From Kitagawia praeruptora (lineage: Eukaryota > Streptophyta > Magnoliopsida > Apiales > Apiaceae): DNA of 64,000 nt. Made by a program: the position numbers and the translations under genes. The notes below the pieces were generated by a model. The model did no database searches. It had not been told where the DNA came from and saw nothing but the letters and a program-made list of their open reading frames with translations. Shown here piece by piece: positions 11,458-22,755 of this stretch (position 1 is the stretch's first letter; the number at the start of each line of letters is the position of its first letter). The DNA lies in contig CM075348.1 in assembly GCA_037693485.1 (NCBI GenBank), forward strand, positions 37,070,501 through 37,134,500. The letters are read 5' to 3'.

Positions 11458-12664
11458 ACCTATACATACAAATCCAATTCCTCTTCTATTTTTTTTATAT
11501 ATCTCTAAAAATTCAATTCTAAAGAGGAATTAATTGCAAGTTCACCTCTTTGATTCGTATTGGGTAAATCTTTTTCTCTAATCTTATTTTTATTACGAAT
11601 TTGTGTTCTTGTAAATTGTGGGTTTTGTAGTATTCAGGCACGGTGGTCAGTTTATGGAGCTCGTGCGCAATATCCTCCACCAGATTCATCCGAGGAGGAT
11701 GAGGACTCAGATGGTCAGGTATGTTTTCTATTAACCCTCGTATTTATTTCCATTCAATGCGGACATTGAATATTTTAAGTTTGGGGGTGGTTTGAGGGAT
11801 TAGTAGTTGTTGTTGTATTATTTGTTCATGTAGGATTTCATGCTTTGCATATTAGTAGTAGTAAATTATGCATTTATGTTTGTGTTATCTACGTTTGTTT
11901 CATATAGGACATTCTGTTTTTATTTTTTTTTCGTATATCATGTGAGTTCATAATAGTTTGCATTTGCACCCATGCTTGATAGGAATTTTGTGTTGTTGAC
12001 GCTTTTGATTGAGAAGTGATATGCTTTGTTCTTGTGCACACACATACACTAGTAAGTTGAAGCTAGTAGACTTATTGAATGTTGTAAGTGATTAGAAGGA
12101 CATGAATATGTGCAAGATGATTTAGTTTGCATGCTTTGAATACAAGTAGGTGCATTAGAGAGATTTTTGCTTGGGATTGAGTATGTTTTTCCACCAAGTG
12201 AGTTTTTGAGCCATATTGCATATTTTTGCAATTTATTCGTTTGCTTGAGTGTCCACGGATTGTTTGCATTGCTAGCAGTTGTTTGAGGTCTTTCTTGAAA
12301 CGCATGACATTATTTGACGATTAAAATGATAAAGGCAATTAGGAATAACCACATATTTTCCCATATTTCCACACCTTTTAAACATGATCAATTAGTTAAC
12401 CCTTTGAGCTTAATCCTATTCTTTCGGTGACACACCACATTACTTGCCATTATCCTTTTTCTTGTATTGGCCTTACATTAACTTGAACCCAATTGTCAAA
12501 GGCTAGTATAGTGCTTAAGGGAGTAATAAGGTGTGCAAGGAGGGGTTTATTGTTGGTCATACTTTTTGGGGAAATATTGAAATTGGGTTTGTTTACTTGA
12601 TAGTCGGCATATGTAATAAATTGTGGGATCATTGTATTGTTTATATTATTGTTTTATTTAGCTC

Positions 12665-12667
12665 TCG

Positions 12668-12699
<32 letters not shown>

Positions 12700-12709
12700 A
12701 AAAAAAAGA

Positions 12710-12740
<31 letters not shown>

Positions 12741-12770
12741 GAAAAAAAAGAGAAAAAAAAGAAGAAAAAA
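12665..12770. repeat. (GAAAAAAA)n microsatellite
   Basis: A-runs of 6-9 bases separated by single or double G, about a dozen units. Confidence 0.95.
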
Positions 12771-13574
12771 ATATTATGAGAGCATGTTTGTGTTTGTTAT
12801 GATCCTACTTTAGTCGACTAGTCGAGTGTTCTTAGTAAAATTTATGTGGGGGGAAATAGGGTGTTGTGTATGATTTATTATGGTGCTTACTAGTTTTTGA
12901 CACTTCACCTGTTTTGGCTTATTTGACATACCCTGTCCCTAGCCCATGTTACAACCCAATTAAAGACCTTTTGATTATCTTCATTGATGTATGTTGTGTT
13001 AAGAGTTAGATTGATACCAAATGTCAAGCATGTTTATGATTTTGTTGGAATTGAGTGATACACTTACCCTTGTTCTTGAGTGAATATTCTTTTGTGAGTG
13101 GATTGTGAGTGTTTGCTTATTTTTGCGTATGAGATCCCGAGTTTTGTCTCAAAGATGTGCTCTTGTAGGTTTAGCATGTTTACTAACTTATTCTTACACT
13201 TGACATGGACTTTTGAGAACTTATGCATGTTCATTGAGTAGACTATGTGAATACTTGCACTTTCGACACCAAGACATTGCGTATTTACTTTGATTCTTAA
13301 GTTGATATGGCATGAGAGGATTTGAAGGTATGGTAGGCTAGATTAATTGCATTTGCATATTAGTTGCATTCATACATTGCATTGCATTAGGTTAAATGGA
13401 TTTTGTGGGTACATTCGCTATAGGCCCTCACGAGACCTTACTCGTCCACTAGGGCTGCCTAGGGGTTTAAAGGGCTTGTTGCATATGCCAAATGCAACCG
13501 TGATCACCTACGGAAGTGGTACTAGTTAGTTAGTTAGTTGTAATTGTTTATGCTTGAGGACAATCATCAGTTTA

Positions 13575-13586
13575 AGTTTGGGGGTT
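13575..13586 (+). other. Polypurine tract of the Athila-like element
   Basis: AGTTTGGGGGTT abuts the 3' LTR. Confidence 0.75.
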
Positions 13587-14875
13587 TGATAAGTGGATTT
13601 TATATCCACTTGGAATGCTTCCGTTCGGCTTAAATTGATTGTTTTGGACACAAGTTGTTGTAGTTTTGATGTGTTTTGCTTAGTTGTGCAGGTTTGCAAG
13701 AATATCTAAGCTTTTGTCATTTTTGGAGATTTAATTGATTAAAATTCGGATTTTCCGGGAAGGCTGCGCAGCTTAAACTGTTTTGGCCATATCTGGAGTT
13801 CTAGAAGTCCGTTTTCAGCGATCTTACTGCCCACGCGAAGCATGAGAGATTTTCTACAACCTGGGATAGGAAACAAGTGCAAGAAATATTCTAAATTAAA
13901 TCGCGCGCGTGTTCTTATTAAAGAAGGCTTGGAATTTACTGTTTTGCCCTTTTTCTAATTCTAATTGTATTCTGGGCAGTTTTGGATACCTTCTTTAAAT
14001 CCTAATTGTAATAGAAGGCAATTTCTTGCTAGGTAAGATTTGTAGAGCCTATTTAAACACATCCTACCATTGTAAATCATAAGAATTCATAGCTAACAAT
14101 TCATAGATAACAATTCATAGCTAACAATTCATAGCTTTTAATCGTATCAAGGTACTTTCGATCTTCAATTCTTTCTTCAATATTATGTTTTCATTCATTA
14201 TCATTATTATTTTGTTTTCTTCTTTAATTATGCGTAACTAATTCTCTAATCTGAGGATTGGGTAGTATTCCTTTGTATTCATGCATGCTTGATTACGTGA
14301 ATTTCTGCTTTGCTGATCTGTTAATGAGATCTTAACACAATTAGAAGAGTAGCTAACTTTTGATTGTATTCTAGGGATTGTAATAAGCTTGGGAGAGAAG
14401 TTGAAATCTTAGTACATGATTTAACAGACATAATTTGAATATTAGATCGGGAGATTAATAGGAGAATTGTGAGACATATAATTCTTGGCACTTAACAGTT
14501 TATAGATATACTTTGATTGTATCACGGGAGTGACAATTAGGGTGTAGCTGTAGGCACTATATTGTAACCTGGGAGGGTGCAGTATAACTTTAGAAGAATT
14601 GTTTTCAGCAAGGTAGGAACACAGATATCACATTAATATTGAGCATGTATTGAGACCAAGTGAAGAACCCCAGTTCTTAGATTGTTTTCCCATATATTTA
14701 AATCTCAGTTTAATATCAATTCTTAGTGCTTATAATTAGTTCTCAGTTTAATTTAGTTAATACACAAACCCAAAATTCTTCTCACACACTTCTAGACGTA
14801 AAGAGATAAGAAACCTGAATTTTGTATTTAATTTAGTCCTTCCCTGAGAACGAACACATAAAAATACTACTAACA
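13587..14875 (+). repeat. 3' LTR of the Athila-like element
   Basis: 1289 bp, same length as 6765-8053 with about nine substitutions and no length change. Confidence 0.95.
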
Positions 14876-16050
14876 ACCCTCACTTTCCTCCTGGACACTC
14901 CTCTCAAGTTAAGATTTGCAAGAATTGTCAACTACAGCTTGTTGAGAAACTGTAGAGGGGGTTTCAGAGATGTAAATTATGAAAGTATGGTGTGCTGATT
15001 GGGTAGAGAATCTCGGGGACATGCCAGCAATTCTCAGTTCAGCAAAATTAGGCAAAGATTTAGGACAAGAGCTGTTGAATTAAAAGAGAATGAACTCAGT
15101 ACCTTTGCTAGGTGAACTGTTGTAAGAGTCTTCTCCAGATGAAGAACTAATCTCTTAAGTAAGGTGTAGAACACTCATTGTCTTGAGTGAACAAGTTGAC
15201 ATTTGCTTGAAGTTGTACTTAGGACAAGAGCCCACTTGCAGAGACAGTTATGAATGATCATTGAAATATCTGCAAAAGTGTTTGTACTTGATCCTAGTGC
15301 CATAGTTAGTCAATTTGAAATATGAGTTCAATCAACAGAAGTACTTGTTTATGAGTTTTAGAGTTAACTAATGAGACTTGTTGTGAAACAGAGTACAAGC
15401 CAATTATCTCTTCTTAAGTTCTAATTCTGAGTATGTGTTACAGGGCATATGACAAGCTTATAGAAACTGGTTATTGCAGTCACCAAGTTTGCTGTATGTA
15501 CACCATTACTCCATCATCATTAGCCTCTGTTGTCAGTTTGAGTCATGAAAACTACTGCAATCTTGACACAGAACTATGCAACTGTGTAGCTTATCAAAGC
15601 TCACTGCTAGGGTTAGATGATCAAAACATCATAAACAGTATCTAAGTTATTATATCTATGCAGTCTGATTAAGTGAATAAAACAGCCTGATAAGAGTAAA
15701 GATAACTTTTAATGAAAAGTGTGCCAAATCGCAAAATAGATCAGAAAGGCGCTAAGTCGAGTTAAGAAAACTAATTCGCAGAGATTAGATTATTAAAACA
15801 ACTTAAGTGATTTGTGCACAGTCCAACTTGGTCTATTCTAAACATTCTATGGAAGACGAGACATGATCTAATCAGAAGGCGATCTAAAGAGACATGCAAG
15901 CAGATTAAAACCATAGAGATAGTAAGACAAAGATTGGAAACTCCATTTCATTAATAAAAAAAAATACAAAAATGGTCAAAAAGACCATTAAAATAAACAG
16001 AACAAAATAACAAATGCTTAAAAACTAGACCCCCCCCCCACCTAAGCCAG

Positions 16051-16260
16051 CTAAGAAGCCTTGGCTGGGCCTACAGGGTCTTCAACAGCGTCCTCCCGGT
16101 TGCGAGCGCGGAGAACCTCCAGTGCCACTCGCATGGCAGCAAGGTTCCGCTCTTCTGCAGCGAGAAGTTCATCGATCTTCTCCTAGAGGGCCATCACCTT
16201 CTCGTAGAAGGCCATGGCCTCAAACTCTTCTACCGAAACTCTGAGGATGCTCCTGGTCAT
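16051..16260 (-). pseudogene. Small 70-codon ORF in the Sirevirus 3' region, one stop
   Basis: On the minus strand an ATG at 16260 opens MTRSILRVSVEEFEAMAFYEK..., and the same frame runs to a stop at 16051-16053. One in-frame TAG interrupts it at 16183-16185. The predicted product is rich in Glu, Ala, Leu and Arg with heptad-like spacing, so a short coiled coil is plausible. The block is clearly more GC-rich than its surroundings. A TATA box (CTTATAAATA, 16341-16350) lies 81 bp upstream with a CT-rich leader between. No family recognised; it may be a captured host fragment or a degenerate accessory gene of the element. Confidence 0.4.
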
Positions 16261-16340
16261 CTTTGATGAGAGGGTTTGAAGAAGGAGAGAAAGGGTTTTG
16301 TTTTTGTTAAGAGTGAATCTAAATAGCGTCTACCCTTTCC

Positions 16341-16350
16341 TATTTATAAG
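16341..16350 (-). promoter_or_regulatory. TATA box upstream of the small ORF
   Basis: Minus-strand CTTATAAATA, 81 bp upstream of the ATG at 16260, followed by a CT-rich leader typical of a plant 5' UTR. Inference from consensus only. Confidence 0.4.
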
Positions 16351-16669
16351 CCCTGAAGTCCTACGGACGCGACTTAATACTCAGGAAATTAAAGGATGTA
16401 AGATTAACCAAAGGTCACAACTCGTTTAATACATACTAACGCATGCAAAAGAGAAACACGGTGTCCTATGCTAATCCTGACGGTCCATTTAGAAAAGATA
16501 AAAAGTAAAAGTATTATGTGTGCTATTTGTTCTAAGATCATTTAAGTCTGACAACTCATGTCTAATCAAATCTAGACAAAATCTCAGAGAACAACACATA
16601 CAAGACAATTAAAAATTCTGGTCACAGAATAGAGCAAATAAATAATATCAACAGATAATTGCACTATTC

Positions 16670-16885
16670 GACATCTCAAGTAATTGACCATTCGATTTGT
16701 CTGATCATTTACTTATTCGACATCTCTCAACATATGACTAGTCGATATCTCTAATCAAAAGACTAGTTCGACATCTCTAGAAAATTTGTTGATCGATATC
16801 TCAAGCATAATAACCATTTGACAACTCAAGTTGGTGCACATATTCATTCGATATCTCTTAGCAAATTAGATGTTCGATATCTCCA
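16670..16885. repeat. TTCGATATCTC array
   Basis: About nine degenerate copies of TTCGA(C/T)ATCTC spaced roughly 20-30 bp apart, between the small ORF and the end of pol. The word differs from the TTCTCGAA array in the LTR, although both are short, dispersed and TCGA-containing. Confidence 0.75.
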
Positions 16886-16968
16886 GAATAAACAACAAAC
16901 AAAAATAAATAAATAAAATCCAGAGAATACAATTCATTGGCTGCAACAATTTGAACAGATACTAAAGA

Positions 16969-19900
16969 TTATGAGAAATTCAACATACCAAGCTCACTTA
17001 CCAACCTTAAAAAGGTTGCTTCATCCAGAGCTTTAGTAAAAATATCTGCTAATTGTTTCTCACTTGGAACAAAATGCTGTTCCACAGTACCTTCCATCAC
17101 ATGCTCTCTGATGAAATGGTATCTGATGTCTATGTGCTTGGTTCTTGAGTGTTGCAATGGATTCTCAGAAATTGCAATTGCACTTGTGTTGTCAAAGAAA
17201 ATTGGAATTTTCTTAACCTTAACTCCATAGTCAAGAAGTTGATTTCTCATCCATAGGATCTGTGCGCAACAACTTCCTGCTGCAATATACTCAGCTTCTG
17301 CTGTTGAAGTTGAAACTGAATTCTGCTTCTTACTGAACCAAGAGACCAGCTTGTTTCCTAGAAATTAACAGGTGCCTGTGGTACTCTTCCTGTCCATCTT
17401 ACAACCTGCATAATCTGCATCTGAATAACCTATTAGATTAAAACCAGAATCTCTGGGGTACCAAATGCCAAGGTTTGGTGTCCCCTTGAGATACCTGAAA
17501 ATCCTTTTAATGGCTATTAAATGAGATTCCCTAGGATCAGCTTGGAATCTAGCACATAAACATGTAGCAAACATAATATCAGGTCTACTAGCAGTTAAAT
17601 ATAAGAGTGATCCAACCATGCCTCTATAGCTCGAAATGTCCACCTTCTTTTCTTTAGTATTCAGTTCAAGCTTAGCGGCAGTGGCCATGGGGGTTTTTGC
17701 AGAAGAGCAATCTGCTAAGTCAAACCTCTTTAAAAGGTCAAAAATATATTTTGTTTGACTTATAAAAATTCCCTCATTCACTTGTTTAACTTGTAAACCA
17801 AGAAAATAAGTTAATTCACCCATCATACTCATTTCATATTTACTTTGCATAAGTTTGGCAAACCTTTTGCAAAGCTTCTCATCAGTAGACCCAAATATTA
17901 TATCATCTACATAAATTTGGACAAGTATCAAAGAGCCATTGACAGATCTATAAAAGAGAGTTTTATCTACAGTACCTCTGGTGAAATGATTCTCAATGAG
18001 GAACTGTGAAAGAGTGTCATACCAGGCTCTAGGTGCTTGCTTCAAACTATAGAGTGCTTTGAGCAAGTAGTAAACATATTCTGGGAAGTTTGGATCTTCA
18101 AATCCAGGAGGTTGACTCACATACACCTCCTCTTCCAGAATACCATTTAGAAATGCACTCTTGACATCCATTTGATAGACCTTGAAATTGGCATGAGCTG
18201 CATAGGCTAAGAAGATTCTGATTGCTTCTAACCTTGCTACAGGTGCAAAGGTTTCCTCAAAGTCAATTCCTTCTTCTTGACAGTAGCCTTTGGCAACTAG
18301 TCTAGCCTTGTTCCTTGTGACTATGCCATTTTTGTCCATCTGTTCTTGAATACCCATTTAGTGTCGATCACTGACTTGCCCTTAGGCTTGGGTACAAGTG
18401 TCCAAACTTTGTTTCTCTCAAACTGGTTTAGCTCCTCTTGCATAGCTAACACCCAGTCTGGATCTAGAAGAGCATCTTCAACCTTCTTTGGTTCTTCTTT
18501 AGAAAGAAAGCTACTATATAGACATTCTTCTCGAGTTGCTCTCCTAGTCTGAACTTTTGCATTGGAATCACCAATTATCAGCTCAAAGGGGTGATCCTTA
18601 GTCCATTTTCTTTGTGGTGGCAAGTTTGACCTTGATGAAGTTACATCAATCTCTTGATGTTGATCATTTTGACTTGTTGTTGAGTGTTGACTGTGAGAAA
18701 CTCCCCCTGAGTGTATGGACCTCGTATTGAGTGGAGTTCTAACAGAATTGTCAACTGATGGTTCTCTTTGATTCTCAACAGATGCTTTAGATAGAGAATT
18801 GTCAACTGATGGACCTCGTATTGAGTGTGTTGCTCTTCTACAGATGGTCCATTCTGCACTTCTCTTGATGGTCCATTTCTGTTCTCCACACCCATTGATA
18901 TTCTTTCTTCATCATCATCTTCACTAGCTTCACTACTTGTCTCATTCTCGAATGAGAGTGACTCATGAAAACCTTCATCTACAAGACTAGATATTTTCTT
19001 GTCGTCAAAGACAACATGTATGGATTCCATAACAATGTTGAGTCTTAGGTTGTAGATTCTGTAAGATTTTCCAGCAGAGTATCCAACAAATATAGCTTCA
19101 TCTGCCTTTGAATCAAATTTTCCAAGGCTCTCGCCAAAATTCTTCAATACGAAGCATTTGCATCCAAATACATGTAGAAAGTTAATTGTTGGCTTCTTGC
19201 CTTTGAACAGTTGGTAAGGTGTCATGCCTTTTGCTTGATTGATCAAAGAGATGTTCTGGGTATAGCATGCAGTATTAACAGCTTCAGCCCAGAAATAGGT
19301 TGGAAGTTTTGATTCTTCAAGCATAGTCCTTGCTGCTTCAATGAGAGTTCTGTTCTTTCTTTCCACCACACCATTTTGTTGAGGTGTTCTTGGTGCAGAG
19401 AATTCTTGAGTGATTCCTTCTTCTTCATAGAAATTTCTTAGCACGGAGTTCTTGAACTCAGTTCCATTGTCGCTTCTAATCCTTCTCACTTTGAAGTGTG
19501 GATTATTGTTGATTGTCTTGATATGTTTAATAATGACCTCCCATGTCTCATCTTTTGAACGAAGGAAAAAGGTCCAAGTGAACTTGGAGAAATCATCAAT
19601 AATTACAAGACAGTATCTGTTGTTGCTTATCGACAATACATTGACTGGTCCAAATAGATCCATGTGCAGAAGCTGCAAGGGTTGATCGATTGAGGACATT
19701 GACTTGGATTTGAAAGAGGTCTTTCTTTGCTTTCCTTTCTGGCAAGCATCACAAAGTCCATCCTTGGAGAAATCCAATTTTGGAATGCCTCTGACCAAAT
19801 CCTTCTTGACCAATTCATTCATGGCTTTAAAATTCAAGTGTGACAGTCTCTTGTGCCAAAGCCATCCTTCATCCATGCTTGCCTTGCTGAAAAGGCATGT

Positions 19901-20278
19901 AGCAGAGTTGGCACTCGTTGAGTTGAAGTCGGCAATGTACACATTTCCTTTTCTATTTCCTATCATCACTACCTTATTATCGTTTTTCTTGAAAACAACA
20001 CAGGCTTCAGATGTGAACCACACATTTTGATTCTTATCACACAGTTGATTGATACTCAGCAGGTTGTGCTTGAGTCCATCAACCAGTGCTACTTCTTCAA
20101 TGACAACATTTCCTTGTGAAATCAAGCCATATCCTTTAGTATATCCCTTGTTGTTGTCTCCAAAGGTAATGCTAGGGCCAGCTCTCTCCTCAAACTTAGT
20201 GAGCAGGGTAGAATCTCCAGTCATATGCCTAGAACATCCACTATCCAGGTACCAAAGATTCTGTCTGACTCCCTGCAC
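16969..20278 (-). pseudogene. pol: Sirevirus pol: protease, integrase, RT, RNase H
   Basis: Read on the minus strand. The aspartic protease motif WYLDSGCSRHMTGD is near the start, then the GAG-pre-integrase zinc region (WHKRLSHLNF...CDACQKGKQ), then the integrase core with LLHMDLFGPV, IRSDNGTEF and NGVVERKNRTL supplying the D, D and E residues. The first frame ends at 18641; 18623-18321 and 18357-16969 are in shifted frames, so at least two frameshifts lie near 18.63 and 18.34 kb. RT has FLNGILEEEVYVSQPPGF and YVDDIIFGS. A single TAA at 17365-17367 separates RT from RNase H, which carries STAEAEYIA and ends at 16969. The frame upstream of 20278 is also broken before gag. Defective. Confidence 0.92.
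18713..18835 (-). repeat. Short duplication in the integrase-RT linker
   Basis: The words GGACCTCGTATTGAGTG and AATTGTCAACTGATGG each occur twice about 50-100 bp apart, suggesting a local duplication in the poorly conserved linker between integrase and RT. Confidence 0.6.
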
Positions 20279-20439
20279 ACATCAAAATCAAATCAAGTTG
20301 ATTTTGGAACCCAAGTTTCCTTGGGTCCTGCCTTGTTAGCCTTTTTCTTGTTTTTCAAACCCTTACCACCCATGGTTTCAGACTGAGTTAAATCAATCTT
20401 AACTCTTGGTGTAGGTCTCTGAAAAACAGGTTGTTCTAC

Positions 20440-22704
20440 TTACTCATATGCATTTTGACTAGATGTGCAATTTGGCATAGTCTGTGCTAAAATGTTATTC
20501 ATCATCCATGACAATTGTGACATTTTATAAGCATCATGATATGGTTTATGCATGAATGGCATGTTGGCATAATGACTAAATGCATGAGCAGGCTGGACAG
20601 ACATATATGGCATAACATTCATGGCAGGTACAAGTACTGACTTAGGCATATCAGGCACAGAAGCATTTTTAACAGATTTACAGTTGGCAGATAAATGATT
20701 AACACTACCACAGTTCACACATCCCTTTCTGGGAGCATATTTATTAGGTGTGTAGTTGCTGTGTTTGTTAATTCCTACCTTGCCGTTCCTATTCTTCTTA
20801 TTAGCCTTAGCCTTAGGTTCAGTTTTCTCTAACTTATCCTTCAATTTCTTGGTGGATAGGTGGCCTGTGTTTTCTTGTTCAACTGACTTGGTTTTGCTAC
20901 ATTCTCCTAACACAAAGTTTTTGTTGACAGGACCATATTTCTTATACAATTTAATCAAGGTTGCATTACTAACAGTTGAAAGGTTGCATTACTAACAGTT
21001 TTCAACTCCTTTGGACAATTACTCTCCAATGAGTCACTGTCTGATGCAACTTCCCCATCAACTTCCAACTTTGCTCCTTCTAATTTGCAGAAAGAATCAA
21101 TTCCTTGCTTACTGCCAATTTCTTCAGTTTTAGCCTTTGATCCTTTCCACTTAGCAATTAAATCCTATTCTTTTTTCAACTGTTCCTTTAAACAATCTTC
21201 TCTATCTAAAGCCTCAAGCAATCTATCTTTCATATCCTGGTAATCTCTCTTCATTGTTTCAAAATCAATTAACTAAGTCTCTAACAAAGTATTTCTGTCA
21301 CCTATCTTAGCATTCAGCTCTTAATCTTGCTATTTTCTTTGTTAAGAGATTTTAGAGTAACATGCATGTTGTACAATTCATTTGACATTTCATTGACAAC
21401 ATTATCACAATCATCTTTGGAAAGCTCAGTTAGATTTGTAGAGTATACCTGATTGCTTGATGAACTAGCTTCCTCATCATTTCTAATTGCCATGAGTGCA
21501 AGGTTGACGAATTCTTCCTCTTCTTCTGAGCTTCCTTCAGCTGCCCAATCATCATCTTTTGATACGAATGCTTTCTCCTTTTGCTTAAGAAGATCAAAGT
21601 ATTTCTTCTTGTAGTCAGTAGATTCATACTGCTTCTTTTCATTCTCAGCTTTGGATTTTCTGCATTCATTGGCAAAGTGGCCAGCAATTCCACAGCTATA
21701 ACATTTGATCTTTGACCTGTCAACCATGCCCTTGTTAGGTTGATAGTTTTTTTTGAATTACCCGGCTCCTGCTGAATTCTTCTTGAATCTCAACTTTGAG
21801 AATCTCTTTGACAGAAATGCCAAATATTCATCTAGATCTTCTGAATCATCTCCACTCAGTGCATCGGGTTCCTCTGTCATTTTGCTCTTGCTTCTACTAG
21901 TTCCAGCTCCACCTTCACAAGTTCTTTGACTTGGTGTGGCTTCCACATTCTTCATCTTCTCTCCATCTTGGTTGGTTGGAATATTGGCCACCAAAGCTAC
22001 ATTTCCACCCTTCTTATGGCTCTTCTCAACTTCTTCATCTTGTTGCAACTCGAGCTCATAGGTCTTTAGAATTCCATACAGTCTCCCAAGCGTATAGTCT
22101 TTGTAGTCTTGAGAGTTTCTTAATGAGACTGTTACTGGCTTCCATTCTTTAGGTAAAGACCTTAGAAATTTTAGGTTGGAGTCTTTGGTTTCATACACTA
22201 TTCCATACAATTTTAACCCATTTAACAGTTTTTGAAACCTGCTAAATATATCAGTTAGGTTTTCACCTGAATTAAAGTGAAAGTGTTCATATTGTTGTAT
22301 GAGGAGTTGTTTCTTATTCTCTCTGACTTGCTCAGTCCCTTCACAGAGTGTTCGAATGGTGTCCCACACTTGCTTAGCAGTAGTGCAGTTGATGACATTA
22401 TCGAACATGTCTTGATCAATACCATTGAAAAAAATGTTCATGGTTTTCTTGTCTTTCTGGACTTCCTCTCTGTCCCCGTCTGTGAATTCTGCTGGTAGTT
22501 TGGGAATAGGCCTTCCAGCAACTCCAGTTCCAGCTGCTTCTCCAACTGCAGTGTTAGCCTTCATAGGAATATGAGGACCTTTTTCTATGCAGTTGACATA
22601 ACCTTCATCGAGGATAAGAGATGTAAATGCATATTTACTTTCCAGTGAAAGTAATTGTCTCTGTCGAGAATTGGTATTTTCACGCCTGTATCCTTCTTTC
22701 CCAT
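20440..22704 (-). pseudogene. gag: Sirevirus gag polyprotein, several breaks
   Basis: The ATG at 22704 opens MGKKDTGVKIP, but a frameshift follows within ~100 bp. The main capsid frame (22564-21758) carries the UBN2-type gag domain (NIFFNGIDQDMFDNVINCTTAKQVWDTI onwards in that frame). A single stop near 21755 separates it from 21727-21314, which carries an intact zinc knuckle CYSCGIAGHFANEC. A third segment (20958-20440) has a second knuckle CVNCGSVNHLSANC and ends in a TAA. The similarity with the gag at 61-2008 is strong throughout. At least two frameshifts and two stops mean no full Gag can be produced. Confidence 0.9.
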
Positions 22705-22741
22705 GGTGGTGATCTTTAGACTTCTTGTAGGTTAGAAGCTT

Positions 22742-22754
22742 GCTCTGATACCAA
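22742..22754 (-). other. Primer binding site of the nested Sirevirus
   Basis: Minus-strand TTGGTATCAGAGC, one base from the LTR end, identical to the site at 2047-2059. Confidence 0.9.
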
Positions 22755-22755
22755 T

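Larger units (their letters stand above)
10821..13574 (+). other. Non-coding interior of the Athila-like element
   Basis: No coding sequence recognised where RT and integrase would be expected. It holds a poly-A run (10867-10887), a GC-rich block with repeated CAGCGCCAA-like words (10890-11100), an ATT-rich microsatellite (11278-11457), a GAAAAAAA repeat (12665-12770) and an internal TTTAAGTTTGGGGGTGG (near 11774) resembling the true PPT. Confidence 0.75.
6765..14875 (+). mobile_element. Athila-like Ty3-gypsy element with gag-protease only
   Basis: Two 1289-bp LTRs (6765-8053 and 13587-14875) are flanked by the target duplication ACCCT (6760-6764, 14876-14880). A PBS at 8057-8074, a PPT at 13575-13586 and a gag-protease frame (8165-10759) are present. 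No reverse transcriptase, RNase H or integrase is seen in the 2.8 kb between the protease and the 3' LTR, so replication would need enzymes in trans. Only about 9 LTR differences were counted (~0.7%), so this is the youngest datable insertion in the nest, consistent with its position inside the Sirevirus. Confidence 0.93.
14881..16968 (-). other. Sirevirus 3' region between pol and the Athila-like insertion
   Basis: Continuation of the Sirevirus 3' accessory region (joins 6764 across the inserted element). Mostly non-coding, but contains a small ORF with its own TATA box (16051-16350) and an array of TTCGA(T/C)ATCTC words (16670-16885). Confidence 0.7.
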
